Positions 1 to 6,300 are shown, counted from the stretch's first letter. The stretch: DNA of 6,406 nucleotides from Treponema sp. (GCA_031257715.1 JAIROE010000046.1:1-6406); one strand, 5' to 3'. Program-made: numbers and translations. The notes: a model not told the origin generated them from the letters alone.

Positions 1-1619
1 CAAGGGGGGATCTGGAAGAGGTGATCATTTTCCATAACAGCGGACAGATGATAACATCTTCCAGCCATGATTACGCCAGAGAGGATTTTATGCAGACAGT
101 CTGGAACCTGCCCGATGAATCGGGCTTCTTTCTTTCCCGCATTGGCGGTGAAGAAACCCACGTTTCCTTTACCCGGAGCAATCTCCTGGGATGGACATTC
201 ATCAGCCTGAGTCCGTATAAAAGCGTGGTGTCAAGGCTGAATTCCCTGCGCCTCATCGTTTTTTTCATCACGTTCGGCATACTCTGTGCGGGTATTTTGA
301 TTTCGTATTTTATGGCTGTTAGCATATATCGCCCGGTTTACCGGCTGCTGCGGCAGTTTAATTACTTTCCGTCAAAGAGAAGCCTCCTCAGTTCCAATCC
401 CGAGGACGCTTACATAGAGAAGCAGATTGACTCCCTGCGATCCACTGTGGATATGTCGGAGACGCTGATACGAAATTATACGGTAATAAATTTGCTAAAA
501 AACCAGAATATAGAAAGCGGTACCATCAACATGAAGATACTGGAACTGGCTTTTGACGCTCCTTTCTACATGGTCTGTCTTGTCTCTATTGATGAACAGA
601 GGGCCTGGGAAAGGCTCGATGTCGCCGTCCAGGAAAAAATACGGCAGTATATCATCAGCATAACCAGCGGTTTTTTGAAGCAATGCTGCAAGTCGGTGGA
701 TTACGGAATTGTCAAATCCACGGATATTGCCTTTGTCCTCCACCTTGAGGATGGCGCCTGTCCACCGGCACTGATTCCGATGCTTGCGGAAACTGTTGAA
801 GCAGCCAAAGACACCTCCGGTCAGTCAATCAGCTGCGCAGTGAGTTCCATTGTCAACAGTATATTTGCAATCAATGATTCCTATGAAGAAACCGATGCCC
901 TCATGGGAGAGCGCTACTACGCCGGATTTGGCAATGTTATTCTAAAAGACCGGACAGGGGACCGTGTTAAAACCGGGTATCCCACAGATATCGCGGACAC
1001 ACTCTGCAATGCCCTGTTTTCGGGCGACAGCCAGGGCATAACGGAAGAGGTAAACAAATTCGCCGCGTATCTCCGGGAAACCGCCCGCGATTACATTCAG
1101 ATACATTTGAATACCATGATAATGTGTATGTTTTCGCATTATCTGTCCCACAGGATCCCGGTAAACGCCCAGTCATTCTATTCGTTTTTTCAGGAACTGT
1201 GCGAACTGGAAACATTGGAGAGGGTACGCGAACGGTTTTCTGATTTTTGCCTTACCCTGGCGCAGGGTTTCAGGGTAAAGAAACCAGAGCCTCTGCCGGC
1301 CCTAGTGGGCAATTCAATCGCCTTGGCCGAAAAGTGCTATACGGATCCGCTTTTCAATGTTAATGTCGCAGCCAGACGGCTGAATATAACTCCTCCGTAT
1401 TTCAACAGGGTATTCAAGAAAAACAGGGGAAAATCTTTCAGTGAATACCTGAGTGAATACCGCATGGAAAAAGCAAGGCAACTGCTCCGTGAAACGAACA
1501 ACTCCATCGGTTACATCTCGAATGCGGTAGGCATAAGTAACATCAATTATTTTTATACGCTATTCAAAAAAATGTACAATTTTACCCCCCAGCAGTTCAG
1601 GCATCTTAACCAGCAATAA
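1..1619 (+). CDS. Membrane-bound AraC-family transcriptional regulator (YesN-like), 5'-truncated by the window edge
   Basis: The frame is open from base 3 with no stop before it, and the visible part begins inside an extracytoplasmic domain. The GTG at 21 is therefore probably not the true start and the gene is partial. Numbered from that GTG (532 residues): about 1-74 look like the last lobe of an outside Cache-like sensor domain; about 77-100 are one strongly hydrophobic membrane helix followed by a basic stretch (YRPVYRLLRQF); about 105-160 are a HAMP-like or coiled linker; about 160-415 are a poorly conserved cytoplasmic middle region. Residues about 430-530 are a double helix-turn-helix AraC domain, with the family signatures FNVNVAARRLNITPPYFNRV and GISNINYFYTLFKKMYNFTP. 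Family knowledge: such proteins sense an external ligand and activate nearby transport or sugar-use genes. Target and ligand are unknown. The gene is visibly more AT-rich than the operon downstream. Its last 14 bases overlap the end of the opposing DUF218 gene. Confidence 0.9.
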   Translation, partial: RGDLEEVIIFHNSGQMITSSSHDYAREDFMQTVWNLPDESGFFLSRIGGEETHVSFTRSNLLGWTFISLSPYKSVVSRLNSLRLIVFFITFGILCAGILISYFMAVSIYRPVYRLLRQFNYFPSKRSLLSSNPEDAYIEKQIDSLRSTVDMSETLIRNYTVINLLKNQNIESGTINMKILELAFDAPFYMVCLVSIDEQRAWERLDVAVQEKIRQYIISITSGFLKQCCKSVDYGIVKSTDIAFVLHLEDGACPPALIPMLAETVEAAKDTSGQSISCAVSSIVNSIFAINDSYEETDALMGERYYAGFGNVILKDRTGDRVKTGYPTDIADTLCNALFSGDSQGITEEVNKFAAYLRETARDYIQIHLNTMIMCMFSHYLSHRIPVNAQSFYSFFQELCELETLERVRERFSDFCLTLAQGFRVKKPEPLPALVGNSIALAEKCYTDPLFNVNVAARRLNITPPYFNRVFKKNRGKSFSEYLSEYRMEKARQLLRETNNSIGYISNAVGISNINYFYTLFKKMYNFTPQQFRHLNQQ

Positions 1620-2472
1620 AGAACCCCGCCGCATCCGCCCGGCAATACGCCGCGCTTTTCGGGGCAAAAACAAGCCGCAGGCACAATTTTATTACCGCGA
1701 AAATTTCCCTTGTGTAGGCATTCGGCCGCAGAAGGGGGGAAGAGGGGGATGAAATCCCCGTAACATCGGGATACCCCGCCTGTTCCGCAAGAAAGAGGGC
1801 CCGTGAAAGATGAAAGTCACTGGTCAGGATGACGGCGGGAACATCCCCGCCTTCCCTTTCCCGGATTATGCGGCGGGAAAAACGCAGGTTCTGTATGGTA
1901 TCGCGGGAAGCGTCTTCTTCGATAATGCGGTCAGGGTCTATACCTCCGGCGCGCAGGCAGGCCGCCATGACCCCTGATTCGGGAAAGGGCCTTGAAGCTC
2001 CCTGTCCGCCCGATACGATGACCAGTGCCCCAGGATGCGCGGCAAGATACTCGAGCGCGGCTTCAAGCCGTTCGGCAAGGGAGGCCGAAACGCTTCCGTC
2101 GCGGCGTATGCCCGCTCCCAGAACAACAAGATAGGGAGCGTCCCTGTCGGGCGTTTTCAGGGGCCGCAGAATAAACGCAAGATCGGCAGTTACAATTACC
2201 GCCCCCAAAAGAACGGCGGCGGCCAGAAAGATCCGCGCCTTCTTCCCCGGAATTGTCTTTTTCCCCGAACGCCTTCTTTTTTCAATGATGAAACAAACGA
2301 AGATCCCCGTGACGCCGGCACAGACCCATATCAGGGAAAACCCTCCGAAAGACGATCCGTAAATGCCCAACGCCGCATAATAAAAAAGCGAACACACGGA
2401 AACAACCAGCAGCATGAAGGCGGAACGGGATTGAAAAAAACGGAACGAGCCGTGCGGGCCGGAACTCTGCAT
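1606..2472 (-). CDS. DUF218 (YdcF/SanA/ElyC-like) membrane protein
   Basis: A 288-residue protein with three predicted membrane helices (about 19-37, 43-63 and 81-101), two of them separated from the third by a very basic loop (EKRRRSGKKTIPGKKAR). A cytoplasmic or periplasmic DUF218 domain follows at about 113-270. Family motifs seen in order: VVLGAG (116-121), SGGQG (154-158), the acidic ESG (166-168), the ASRDTIQN block (188-195) and TSDFHLSRA (217-225). Related proteins (SanA, ElyC, YdcF) are linked to envelope integrity or peptidoglycan-precursor metabolism, but their chemistry is not settled, so no reaction is assigned. The final 18 or so residues lie beyond the domain and read through the overlap with the convergent regulator gene. 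The ATG at 2472 has no strong Shine-Dalgarno site. A later start at Met20 would cut into the first helix, so I kept the longer form. It stands alone on its strand here, divergent from the transketolase operon. Confidence 0.85.
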   Translation of the reverse strand: MQSSGPHGSFRFFQSRSAFMLLVVSVCSLFYYAALGIYGSSFGGFSLIWVCAGVTGIFVCFIIEKRRRSGKKTIPGKKARIFLAAAVLLGAVIVTADLAFILRPLKTPDRDAPYLVVLGAGIRRDGSVSASLAERLEAALEYLAAHPGALVIVSGGQGASRPFPESGVMAACLRAGGIDPDRIIEEDASRDTIQNLRFSRRIIREREGGDVPAVILTSDFHLSRALFLAEQAGYPDVTGISSPSSPLLRPNAYTREIFAVIKLCLRLVFAPKSAAYCRADAAGFFIAG

Positions 2473-2513
2473 CGCAGAGATCAGTATACTTCAAATGTAT
2501 TTTACTGTATATT

Positions 2514-2570
2514 GGACTTGTTCAAGAACCCGGTTGGTTCTTTGCCAAGCTTCGCTTGGCTTACAAGTCT
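2514..2570 (+). promoter_or_regulatory. Predicted three-way-junction RNA leader element upstream of tktN
   Basis: Three complementary pairs nest as a junction. The outer helix is GACTTG (2515-2520) with CAAGTC (2564-2569), extendable by one G-U pair at 2514/2570. Inside it are two perfect 7-bp hairpins: AAGAACC/GGTTCTT (2524-2530/2536-2542, 5-nt loop) and GCCAAGC/GCTTGGC (2544-2550/2554-2560, TTC loop). The junction strands are 3, 1 and 3 nt long. The pairings are read directly from the sequence. That the RNA folds this way, and that it regulates anything, is inference. There is no T-tract after it, so it is not a simple intrinsic terminator. It could also be a small repeat element. Confidence 0.45.
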
Positions 2571-2574
2571 CGCG

Positions 2575-2609
2575 GATTTGGCGTATTTTTTGCAAAAATC
2601 CGCCAAATC
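2575..2609 (+). repeat. 35-nt near-perfect palindrome directly upstream of the tktN ribosome binding site
   Basis: The arms GATTTGGCG (2575-2583) and CGCCAAATC (2601-2609) match perfectly. After a single T/C mismatch, ATTTTT (2585-2590) pairs with AAAAAT (2594-2599) around a TGC loop. A second pairing, exclusive of the first, is possible: GCGGATTT (2572-2579) with AAATCCGC (2596-2603). It ends 14 nt before the GGAGG of tktN, so it lies in any leader transcribed into the operon. It could act as an mRNA hairpin or as a DNA operator for a dimeric repressor. There is no poly-T tail on either strand. Confidence 0.6.
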
Positions 2610-2623
2610 TACCGTGCTGTACC

Positions 2624-2628
2624 GGAGG
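2624..2628 (+). promoter_or_regulatory. Ribosome binding site that sets the tktN start
   Basis: GGAGG ends 5 nt before the ATG at 2634. It rules out the upstream in-frame TTG at 2556, which would add 26 residues translated from the palindromic leader and has no Shine-Dalgarno site of its own. Confidence 0.8.
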
Positions 2629-2633
2629 TGTCC

Positions 2634-3473
2634 ATGGTAACCGATACTGTCATAGGGGAATTAAAGGCGGCCGCCGGAAAACTGCGCCGGGATATTGTGG
2701 AGATGATCGGCATCGGTACTGCCGGGCATCTGGGGGGGTCTGCCTCCCTTGCCGAACTCATGGCTGTTCTTTATTTTCACAAGATGAATTTCAGCAGTGA
2801 AAGGCTTTCCGATCCCGGCAGGGACCGGCTTCTCCTTTCAAAGGGACACGCCGCCCTTGTCCAGTACGCCGCCCTTTGCGAAAAGGGCTGCTTCCCGAGG
2901 GAAGAGCTCGGACGGGTCAAAACGATAGACGGCCTCCTGCAGGGGCACCCCGATCTTTCCATTCCCGGCATTGAAGGGGTTACAGGTTCTTTGGGCCAGG
3001 GACTTTCCATAGGACTGGGAATGGCGCTGGCGCTAAGGCTTGACGGGAACCCCGCCCGTGTCTATGTGGTTATGGGTGACGGCGAGCAGTCCGAAGGCCA
3101 GCTTTGGGAAGCGGCCATGGCGGCGGCAAATTTTAACGTTGATAACCTCACGGCCTTCATAGACTGGAACAAGGTGCAGGCCACGGGCCCCACCGCCGAG
3201 ATCTTTTCCATTCCGAATCTTGACGGAAAATGGCGGGCCTTCGGCTGGGACGTGAGGACCATCCCCGGCCATGACGTAGAAAAAATAATCGACGCCATTG
3301 ATCAGGCGGAAAAGGTAAAAGGGAAACCGTCGCTCATTATTCTTGATACTGTGAAGGGCAAGGGATTCTCTTTTGCCGAAGGCAGCGCCGCCTATCATAA
3401 CGGCATTCTTGACGAGGCGGCCTACGCCAGGGCCATGGAAGAACTTGACTCTTCCGAAACGGGAGGACGCTGA
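2634..3473 (+). CDS. Transketolase, N-terminal (ThDP-binding) subunit
   Basis: A 279-residue protein, the usual length for the N-terminal half of a split transketolase; the C-terminal half is encoded directly downstream. The pair transfers a two-carbon ketol group between a ketose donor and an aldose acceptor in the cytoplasm, using thiamine diphosphate and a divalent metal. The ThDP/metal motif starts at GDG (148-150) and ends at Asn179 (IDWN). Histidines typical of the active site are all present: His32 (GHLGGS), His72 (SKGHAA), His105 (QGHPD) and His255 (AYHNG). The glycine-rich GSLGQGLSIG segment (118-127) also fits the family. The start at 2634 has a GGAGG site 5 nt upstream. The gene is first in a four-gene operon, and its TGA overlaps the ATG of the next gene by one base (TGATG), implying translational coupling and equal subunit production. 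Substrate is not determined; see the note on Ser106 in the partner subunit. Confidence 0.95.
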   Translation: MVTDTVIGELKAAAGKLRRDIVEMIGIGTAGHLGGSASLAELMAVLYFHKMNFSSERLSDPGRDRLLLSKGHAALVQYAALCEKGCFPREELGRVKTIDGLLQGHPDLSIPGIEGVTGSLGQGLSIGLGMALALRLDGNPARVYVVMGDGEQSEGQLWEAAMAAANFNVDNLTAFIDWNKVQATGPTAEIFSIPNLDGKWRAFGWDVRTIPGHDVEKIIDAIDQAEKVKGKPSLIILDTVKGKGFSFAEGSAAYHNGILDEAAYARAMEELDSSETGGR

Positions 3474-4408
3474 TGGAAAAGGCAAACCTGAGAAAAGCCT
3501 GGGGCGAAGCCCTTGTTGCGGAGGGAAAGATCAACCGCGGCATAGTGGTGCTTGAAGCGGATCTGGGAAAATCAACCATGTCCGCCCTTTTCGCCCAGGC
3601 ATATCCAGACCGCTATTTTGAAATGGGCATCGCCGAACAGAACATGAACTCCACCGCCGCCGGTTTCGCCCTTGCCGGGAAGATTCCCTTTACGGGTACC
3701 TTCGCGGTATTTGCTTCGGGCCGCGCCTATGATCAGATCCGCTGTTCCATCGCAATACCTTCCGCCAATGTAAAAATCTGCGGATCAAGCTGCGGACTTT
3801 CCGACTTTGGAGACGGCAAGACCCATCAGTCCGTGGAAGACGGCAACATCATGCGGGCCCTGCCGAACATGACAGTCCTTTGCCCCTGCGACGCCAATGA
3901 AGTTAAAAAGATGGTAAAGGCCATGGTGAAATACCGGGGGCCCGTGTATATCAGAATAAACAGAAACGATCTGCCGGTCTTTACCCCGGCGGACGGGGAA
4001 TATCAAATCGGGAAAATCCACCCCATCCTTGACGGGAAAGACGCCGTCATATTTGCCTCCGGGGTAATGGTGAGCAAGGCCGTGGAAGCGGCTGAACGCC
4101 TTGCGTCCGAATCCGTTTCGGTACAGGTGGTTAACGTAAGCACCCTTAAGCCCCTTTTCAGGGAAGAGGTGCTGAAATACGCTGCGGGAAAGAAGGCGGT
4201 TATTACCGCCGAAGAGGCGGTCAGGACAGGCGGGCTGGGACAGGCCATCATCTCCATGCTTGCCGGAGAAGCCGGCGTTTCCTTTAAGGAAGTCGCCATA
4301 GACGACATATTCGGCGCTTCGGCCCGCAATTACGATGAACTTCTGGAACGTTACGGACTCGGTACGGAGCACGTGTACAGGGCGGTAAAAGATGCCCTGC
4401 GTAAATAG
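3473..4408 (+). CDS. Transketolase, C-terminal (pyrimidine-binding) subunit
   Basis: A 311-residue partner of the preceding subunit. The pyrimidine-binding domain (about 1-170) contains the catalytic glutamate Glu55 in MGIAEQNM, which activates the ThDP aminopyrimidine, and the GDGKTHQSVED block with Asp114 and His118. The transketolase C-terminal domain follows at about 185-305. By alignment from memory with yeast and E. coli enzymes, phosphate-contacting Arg7, Ser34 and Arg164 are kept, but the usual THAG histidine is replaced by Ser106 (in GSSCGLSDFGDG). This suggests altered substrate choice. A GGGAGG site (3461-3466) lies inside the end of the first subunit gene, 6 nt before the TGATG junction. 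A 45-nt gap separates it from garR. Related folds, such as the 1-deoxyxylulose-5-phosphate synthase and pyruvate dehydrogenase beta subunits, are less likely given the split pair and the motif set. Confidence 0.94.
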   Translation: MEKANLRKAWGEALVAEGKINRGIVVLEADLGKSTMSALFAQAYPDRYFEMGIAEQNMNSTAAGFALAGKIPFTGTFAVFASGRAYDQIRCSIAIPSANVKICGSSCGLSDFGDGKTHQSVEDGNIMRALPNMTVLCPCDANEVKKMVKAMVKYRGPVYIRINRNDLPVFTPADGEYQIGKIHPILDGKDAVIFASGVMVSKAVEAAERLASESVSVQVVNVSTLKPLFREEVLKYAAGKKAVITAEEAVRTGGLGQAIISMLAGEAGVSFKEVAIDDIFGASARNYDELLERYGLGTEHVYRAVKDALRK

Positions 4409-4453
4409 CGTCCGCGTTACGGCAGGCGCCAACAAGGCAGAAAGGAGATCGCC

Positions 4454-5335
4454 ATGATAATAGGCTTTATCGGACTTGGGATCATGGGACGGCCCATGGC
4501 AAGGAATTTAATCGGCGCCGGATACAAGCTTGTGGTTTATGACAAGTTCTCGAAATTTGATGACATCCTCGCGCTGGGGGCGGAAGGCGCTTCCTCCGGC
4601 CGCGACGCCGCGTCAAGAAGCGATATCATCATCACCATGCTGCCCAATTCTCCCCATGTAAAGGAAGCGATCCTGGGACCCGGCGGCGTCATTGAGGGAA
4701 TCAGACAGGGCGCCATTGTCGTTGACATGAGTTCCATCGCGCCGGAGGTTTCCCGTGAAGTAGAGGCCGCCCTTAAAGCAAAAGGAGCCGCCTTCCTTGA
4801 CGCCCCCGTTTCGGGCGGGGAACCCAAGGCCGTGGACGGCACGCTGGCAATCATGGCGGGGGGCGACGAAAAAACCTTTGACGCGGTAAAGCCCGTGCTG
4901 GAAAAGATGGGATCGTCGGTGACGCTGGTCGGGGACACAGGCAGCGGGAACGTGGCGAAACTGGCGAATCAAATCATCGTGGCCCTCAACATCGCCGCCG
5001 TTTCCGAAGCCTTCGTGCTGGCCGCGAAGGCCGGAGTCGATCCCGTCAGGGTCTTTGACGCGGTCAAAGGCGGCCTCGCCGGTTCCACGGTGATGAACGC
5101 CAAAATCCCCATGATCCTCGACGGCAACTTCAAGCCCGGCTTCCGCATTGAGCTTCACATAAAGGATCTGCAGAACGCGCTGGACACCGCGCACAGCCTT
5201 GGCGTTCCCGTACCCCTTACGGCGCAGGTCATGGAAATACTTCAGGCGCTCAAGACGGACGGCATGTCCGCGAACGATCACAGCGCCATAGCGCGTTATT
5301 ACGAGAAACTTGCAAAGATTGAGGTGCGCAAATAA
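4454..5335 (+). CDS. garR: 2-hydroxy-3-oxopropionate (tartronate semialdehyde) reductase
   Basis: A 293-residue beta-hydroxyacid dehydrogenase of standard length. It reversibly reduces tartronate semialdehyde to D-glycerate with NAD(P)H, a step in glyoxylate, glucarate and galactarate use. Features: Rossmann motif GFIGLGIMGRPM (4-15), TMLPNSPHV (61-69), substrate-binding SGG (120-122) within DAPVSGGEPKAVDGTL, catalytic Lys169 in GNVAKLANQ, and the all-helical C-terminal domain with GGLAGSTV (206-213) and FKPGFRIELHIKDL (226-239). The last two blocks and DHSAIARYYEKLAK follow E. coli GarR closely, which separates it from 3-hydroxyisobutyrate dehydrogenase and sulfolactaldehyde reductase. The ATG at 4454 has AAAGGAG (4441-4447) 6 nt upstream. 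Its TAA is followed at once by the ATG of the SDR gene, so the two are surely co-translated. Its presence with a transketolase suggests a route that makes tartronate semialdehyde or needs glycerate, but no hydroxypyruvate isomerase or glyoxylate carboligase is visible. Confidence 0.93.
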   Translation: MIIGFIGLGIMGRPMARNLIGAGYKLVVYDKFSKFDDILALGAEGASSGRDAASRSDIIITMLPNSPHVKEAILGPGGVIEGIRQGAIVVDMSSIAPEVSREVEAALKAKGAAFLDAPVSGGEPKAVDGTLAIMAGGDEKTFDAVKPVLEKMGSSVTLVGDTGSGNVAKLANQIIVALNIAAVSEAFVLAAKAGVDPVRVFDAVKGGLAGSTVMNAKIPMILDGNFKPGFRIELHIKDLQNALDTAHSLGVPVPLTAQVMEILQALKTDGMSANDHSAIARYYEKLAKIEVRK

Positions 5336-6106
5336 ATGGCCCCTCCCGCAGGCACGCGGCTTGCCGGCAAAACCGCGCTTGTCACCGGCGCGGGACAGGG
5401 CCTTGGCGCGGCGATCGCCGCCCGCTTTGCCGGAGAAGGGGCACTTGTGTTTGTGGGCGAATGCAACGGGGAAACAGGGAAGGAGACCGCCGCCCGGATA
5501 AGATCGGAGGGCGGCAGGGCCCTCTTCGTCAGCCTCGATGTAACCAGTGAAGAAAGCTGGGAAGCGGCCCTTGCCCTTGTAGAAAAAGAAGCGGGGCGCC
5601 TTGACATTCTGGTGAACAACGCGGGAATCAACATACGGGAACCCATAGAAACAATGACGGCCGGACATTTTGACGCCATGATGGCGGTCAACGTAAAAGG
5701 CCCCTTTCTGGGAATCAAACACGCCATACCGCTCTTCCGGCGCGGCGGCGGCGGGACAATCATCAACATGTCGTCGGTCTGCGGCCTTGTGGGCCACCGT
5801 TACACCACCGAAGCCTACACCGTAACAAAAGGGGCCCTCACCCTCCTTACCAAAGCCGTCGCCGTCCGCCATGCCGCCTGGAACATACGCTGCAACAGCC
5901 TGCACCCCAGCACGGTAGACACCCCCTTCATGCGGGAACTCTTCAAAGACCCGGCGCGCAGGGCGGAGCGCCTTGGGGAAGTGCCCTTGGGCCGCCTTGC
6001 CTCCGCCGAAGATGTAGCCGCCGCCGCGCTCTTCCTTGCCTCCGATGAAGCCGCCTTCATCAACGGCGCCGCCCTCCCCGTTGACGGCGGAACCACCGCG
6101 GATTAG
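5336..6106 (+). CDS. Short-chain dehydrogenase/reductase (classical SDR)
   Basis: A 256-residue protein of normal classical SDR length. Cofactor motif TGAGQGLG (17-24), NNAG (94-97), Asn119 in AVNVKG, Ser147 in MSSVCG and the YxxxK pair Tyr161/Lys165 complete the catalytic tetrad. The acidic residue Glu42 at the end of the second strand (FVGECN) suggests NAD(H) rather than NADP(H); this is inference. The C-terminus ends in LPVDGGTTAD, the usual SDR closing strand, so it is not truncated. Substrate is unknown. Family members of this type oxidise polyols, sugar acids or secondary alcohols, and the neighbours make a sugar-derived substrate likely. The ATG directly abuts the garR TAA, with GAGGTG inside the end of garR 9 nt upstream. 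It is the most GC-rich gene of the operon by eye. Its TAG stop overlaps the first two bases of the repeat element that follows. Confidence 0.9.
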   Translation: MAPPAGTRLAGKTALVTGAGQGLGAAIAARFAGEGALVFVGECNGETGKETAARIRSEGGRALFVSLDVTSEESWEAALALVEKEAGRLDILVNNAGINIREPIETMTAGHFDAMMAVNVKGPFLGIKHAIPLFRRGGGGTIINMSSVCGLVGHRYTTEAYTVTKGALTLLTKAVAVRHAAWNIRCNSLHPSTVDTPFMRELFKDPARRAERLGEVPLGRLASAEDVAAAALFLASDEAAFINGAALPVDGGTTAD

Positions 6107-6191
6107 GGCCAAACGGCGCAGCCGAAACTCCAGGCCATAATGGATGGGGCGTTTAGCACGGGTGTTCGCGGCAGGCGGGCTTGGCGGCGGG

Positions 6192-6294
6192 TCCCCAGCC
6201 CACGAGGCAGCCGAGTGTCTGGAGTTTGCGTGAAGCGCAAACTCCCCAGCCAAACGGCAGAGCCGGGTGTCTGGAGTTTGCGCGAGGCGCAAAC
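6192..6294. repeat. Two tandem hairpin-bearing repeat units (51 and 52 bp), plus the start of a third
   Basis: Each unit opens with TCCCCAGCC (6192, 6243; a third opening at 6295), continues with a GGCAG(A)GCC block and G(A/G)GTGTCTGG, and closes with a GGAGTTTGCG/CGCAAAC inverted repeat. Unit lengths of 51 and 52 bp put successive copies in different reading frames, which argues against coding. A degenerate earlier copy may run from GGGTGT at 6160 up to the TCCCCAGCC at 6192. Confidence 0.8.
6221..6245. repeat. Hairpin 1 of the repeat block
   Basis: GGAGTTTGCG (6221-6230) pairs perfectly with CGCAAACTCC (6236-6245). Adding a T-G wobble pair leaves a GAA triloop. No T-tract follows. Confidence 0.85.
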
Positions 6295-6297
6295 TCC
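6273..6297. repeat. Hairpin 2 of the repeat block
   Basis: An 11-bp perfect stem, GGAGTTTGCGC (6273-6283) with GCGCAAACTCC (6287-6297), and a GAG triloop. Compared with hairpin 1, the closing pair is C-G in place of T-G, so the two copies differ while keeping the stem. Confidence 0.85.
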
Positions 6298-6300
6298 CCA

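Larger units (their letters stand above)
2473..2633. promoter_or_regulatory. Divergent intergenic region between the DUF218 gene and the transketolase operon
   Basis: This 161-bp spacer must hold the promoters for both flanking genes. Its first 40 bases are AT-rich. They contain AGTATACT (2483-2490), which is its own reverse complement, and TATATT (2508-2513), a possible -10 box for the operon. No convincing -35 box sits at 16-18 bp from either on either strand, so I cannot fix a promoter. The remainder is occupied by inverted repeats (2514-2609, entered separately) and the tktN ribosome binding site. Confidence 0.5.

Noticed and set aside
1620..1680. Bidirectional terminator between the regulator and DUF218 genes
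   Set aside because: Only a loose CCCCG/CGGGG pairing is seen, with no continuous stem and no T-tract in the right place on either strand.
2473..2513. Minus-strand promoter for the DUF218 gene using TATACT as -10
   Set aside because: No -35 box lies at a proper distance, and the start of transcription would fall only a few bases before the ATG.
2473..2633. A TPP riboswitch controlling the thiamine-dependent transketolase
   Set aside because: The conserved CUGAGA and ACCUGAUC-type segments of that riboswitch are not present, and the helices do not follow its layout.
2556..2633. Upstream TTG start that would lengthen the transketolase N-subunit by 26 residues
   Set aside because: It lacks a Shine-Dalgarno site and would translate the palindromic leader. 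The ATG at 2634 has GGAGG at 5 nt and gives the normal family N-terminus.
4454..5335. Sulfolactaldehyde reductase (YihU/SlaB), which would pair with a sulfo-transketolase pathway
   Set aside because: The substrate-binding segment is DAPVSGGEPKAVDGTL, and the C-terminal blocks match GarR closely rather than YihU. No sulfosugar enzyme is visible.
4613..6292. A 559-codon open frame on the minus strand across garR, the SDR gene and the repeat block
   Set aside because: It is antisense to two clear enzymes, has no recognisable domain, is rich in Gly/Arg/His as expected from the complement of GC-biased codons, and its start lies in the repeat block.
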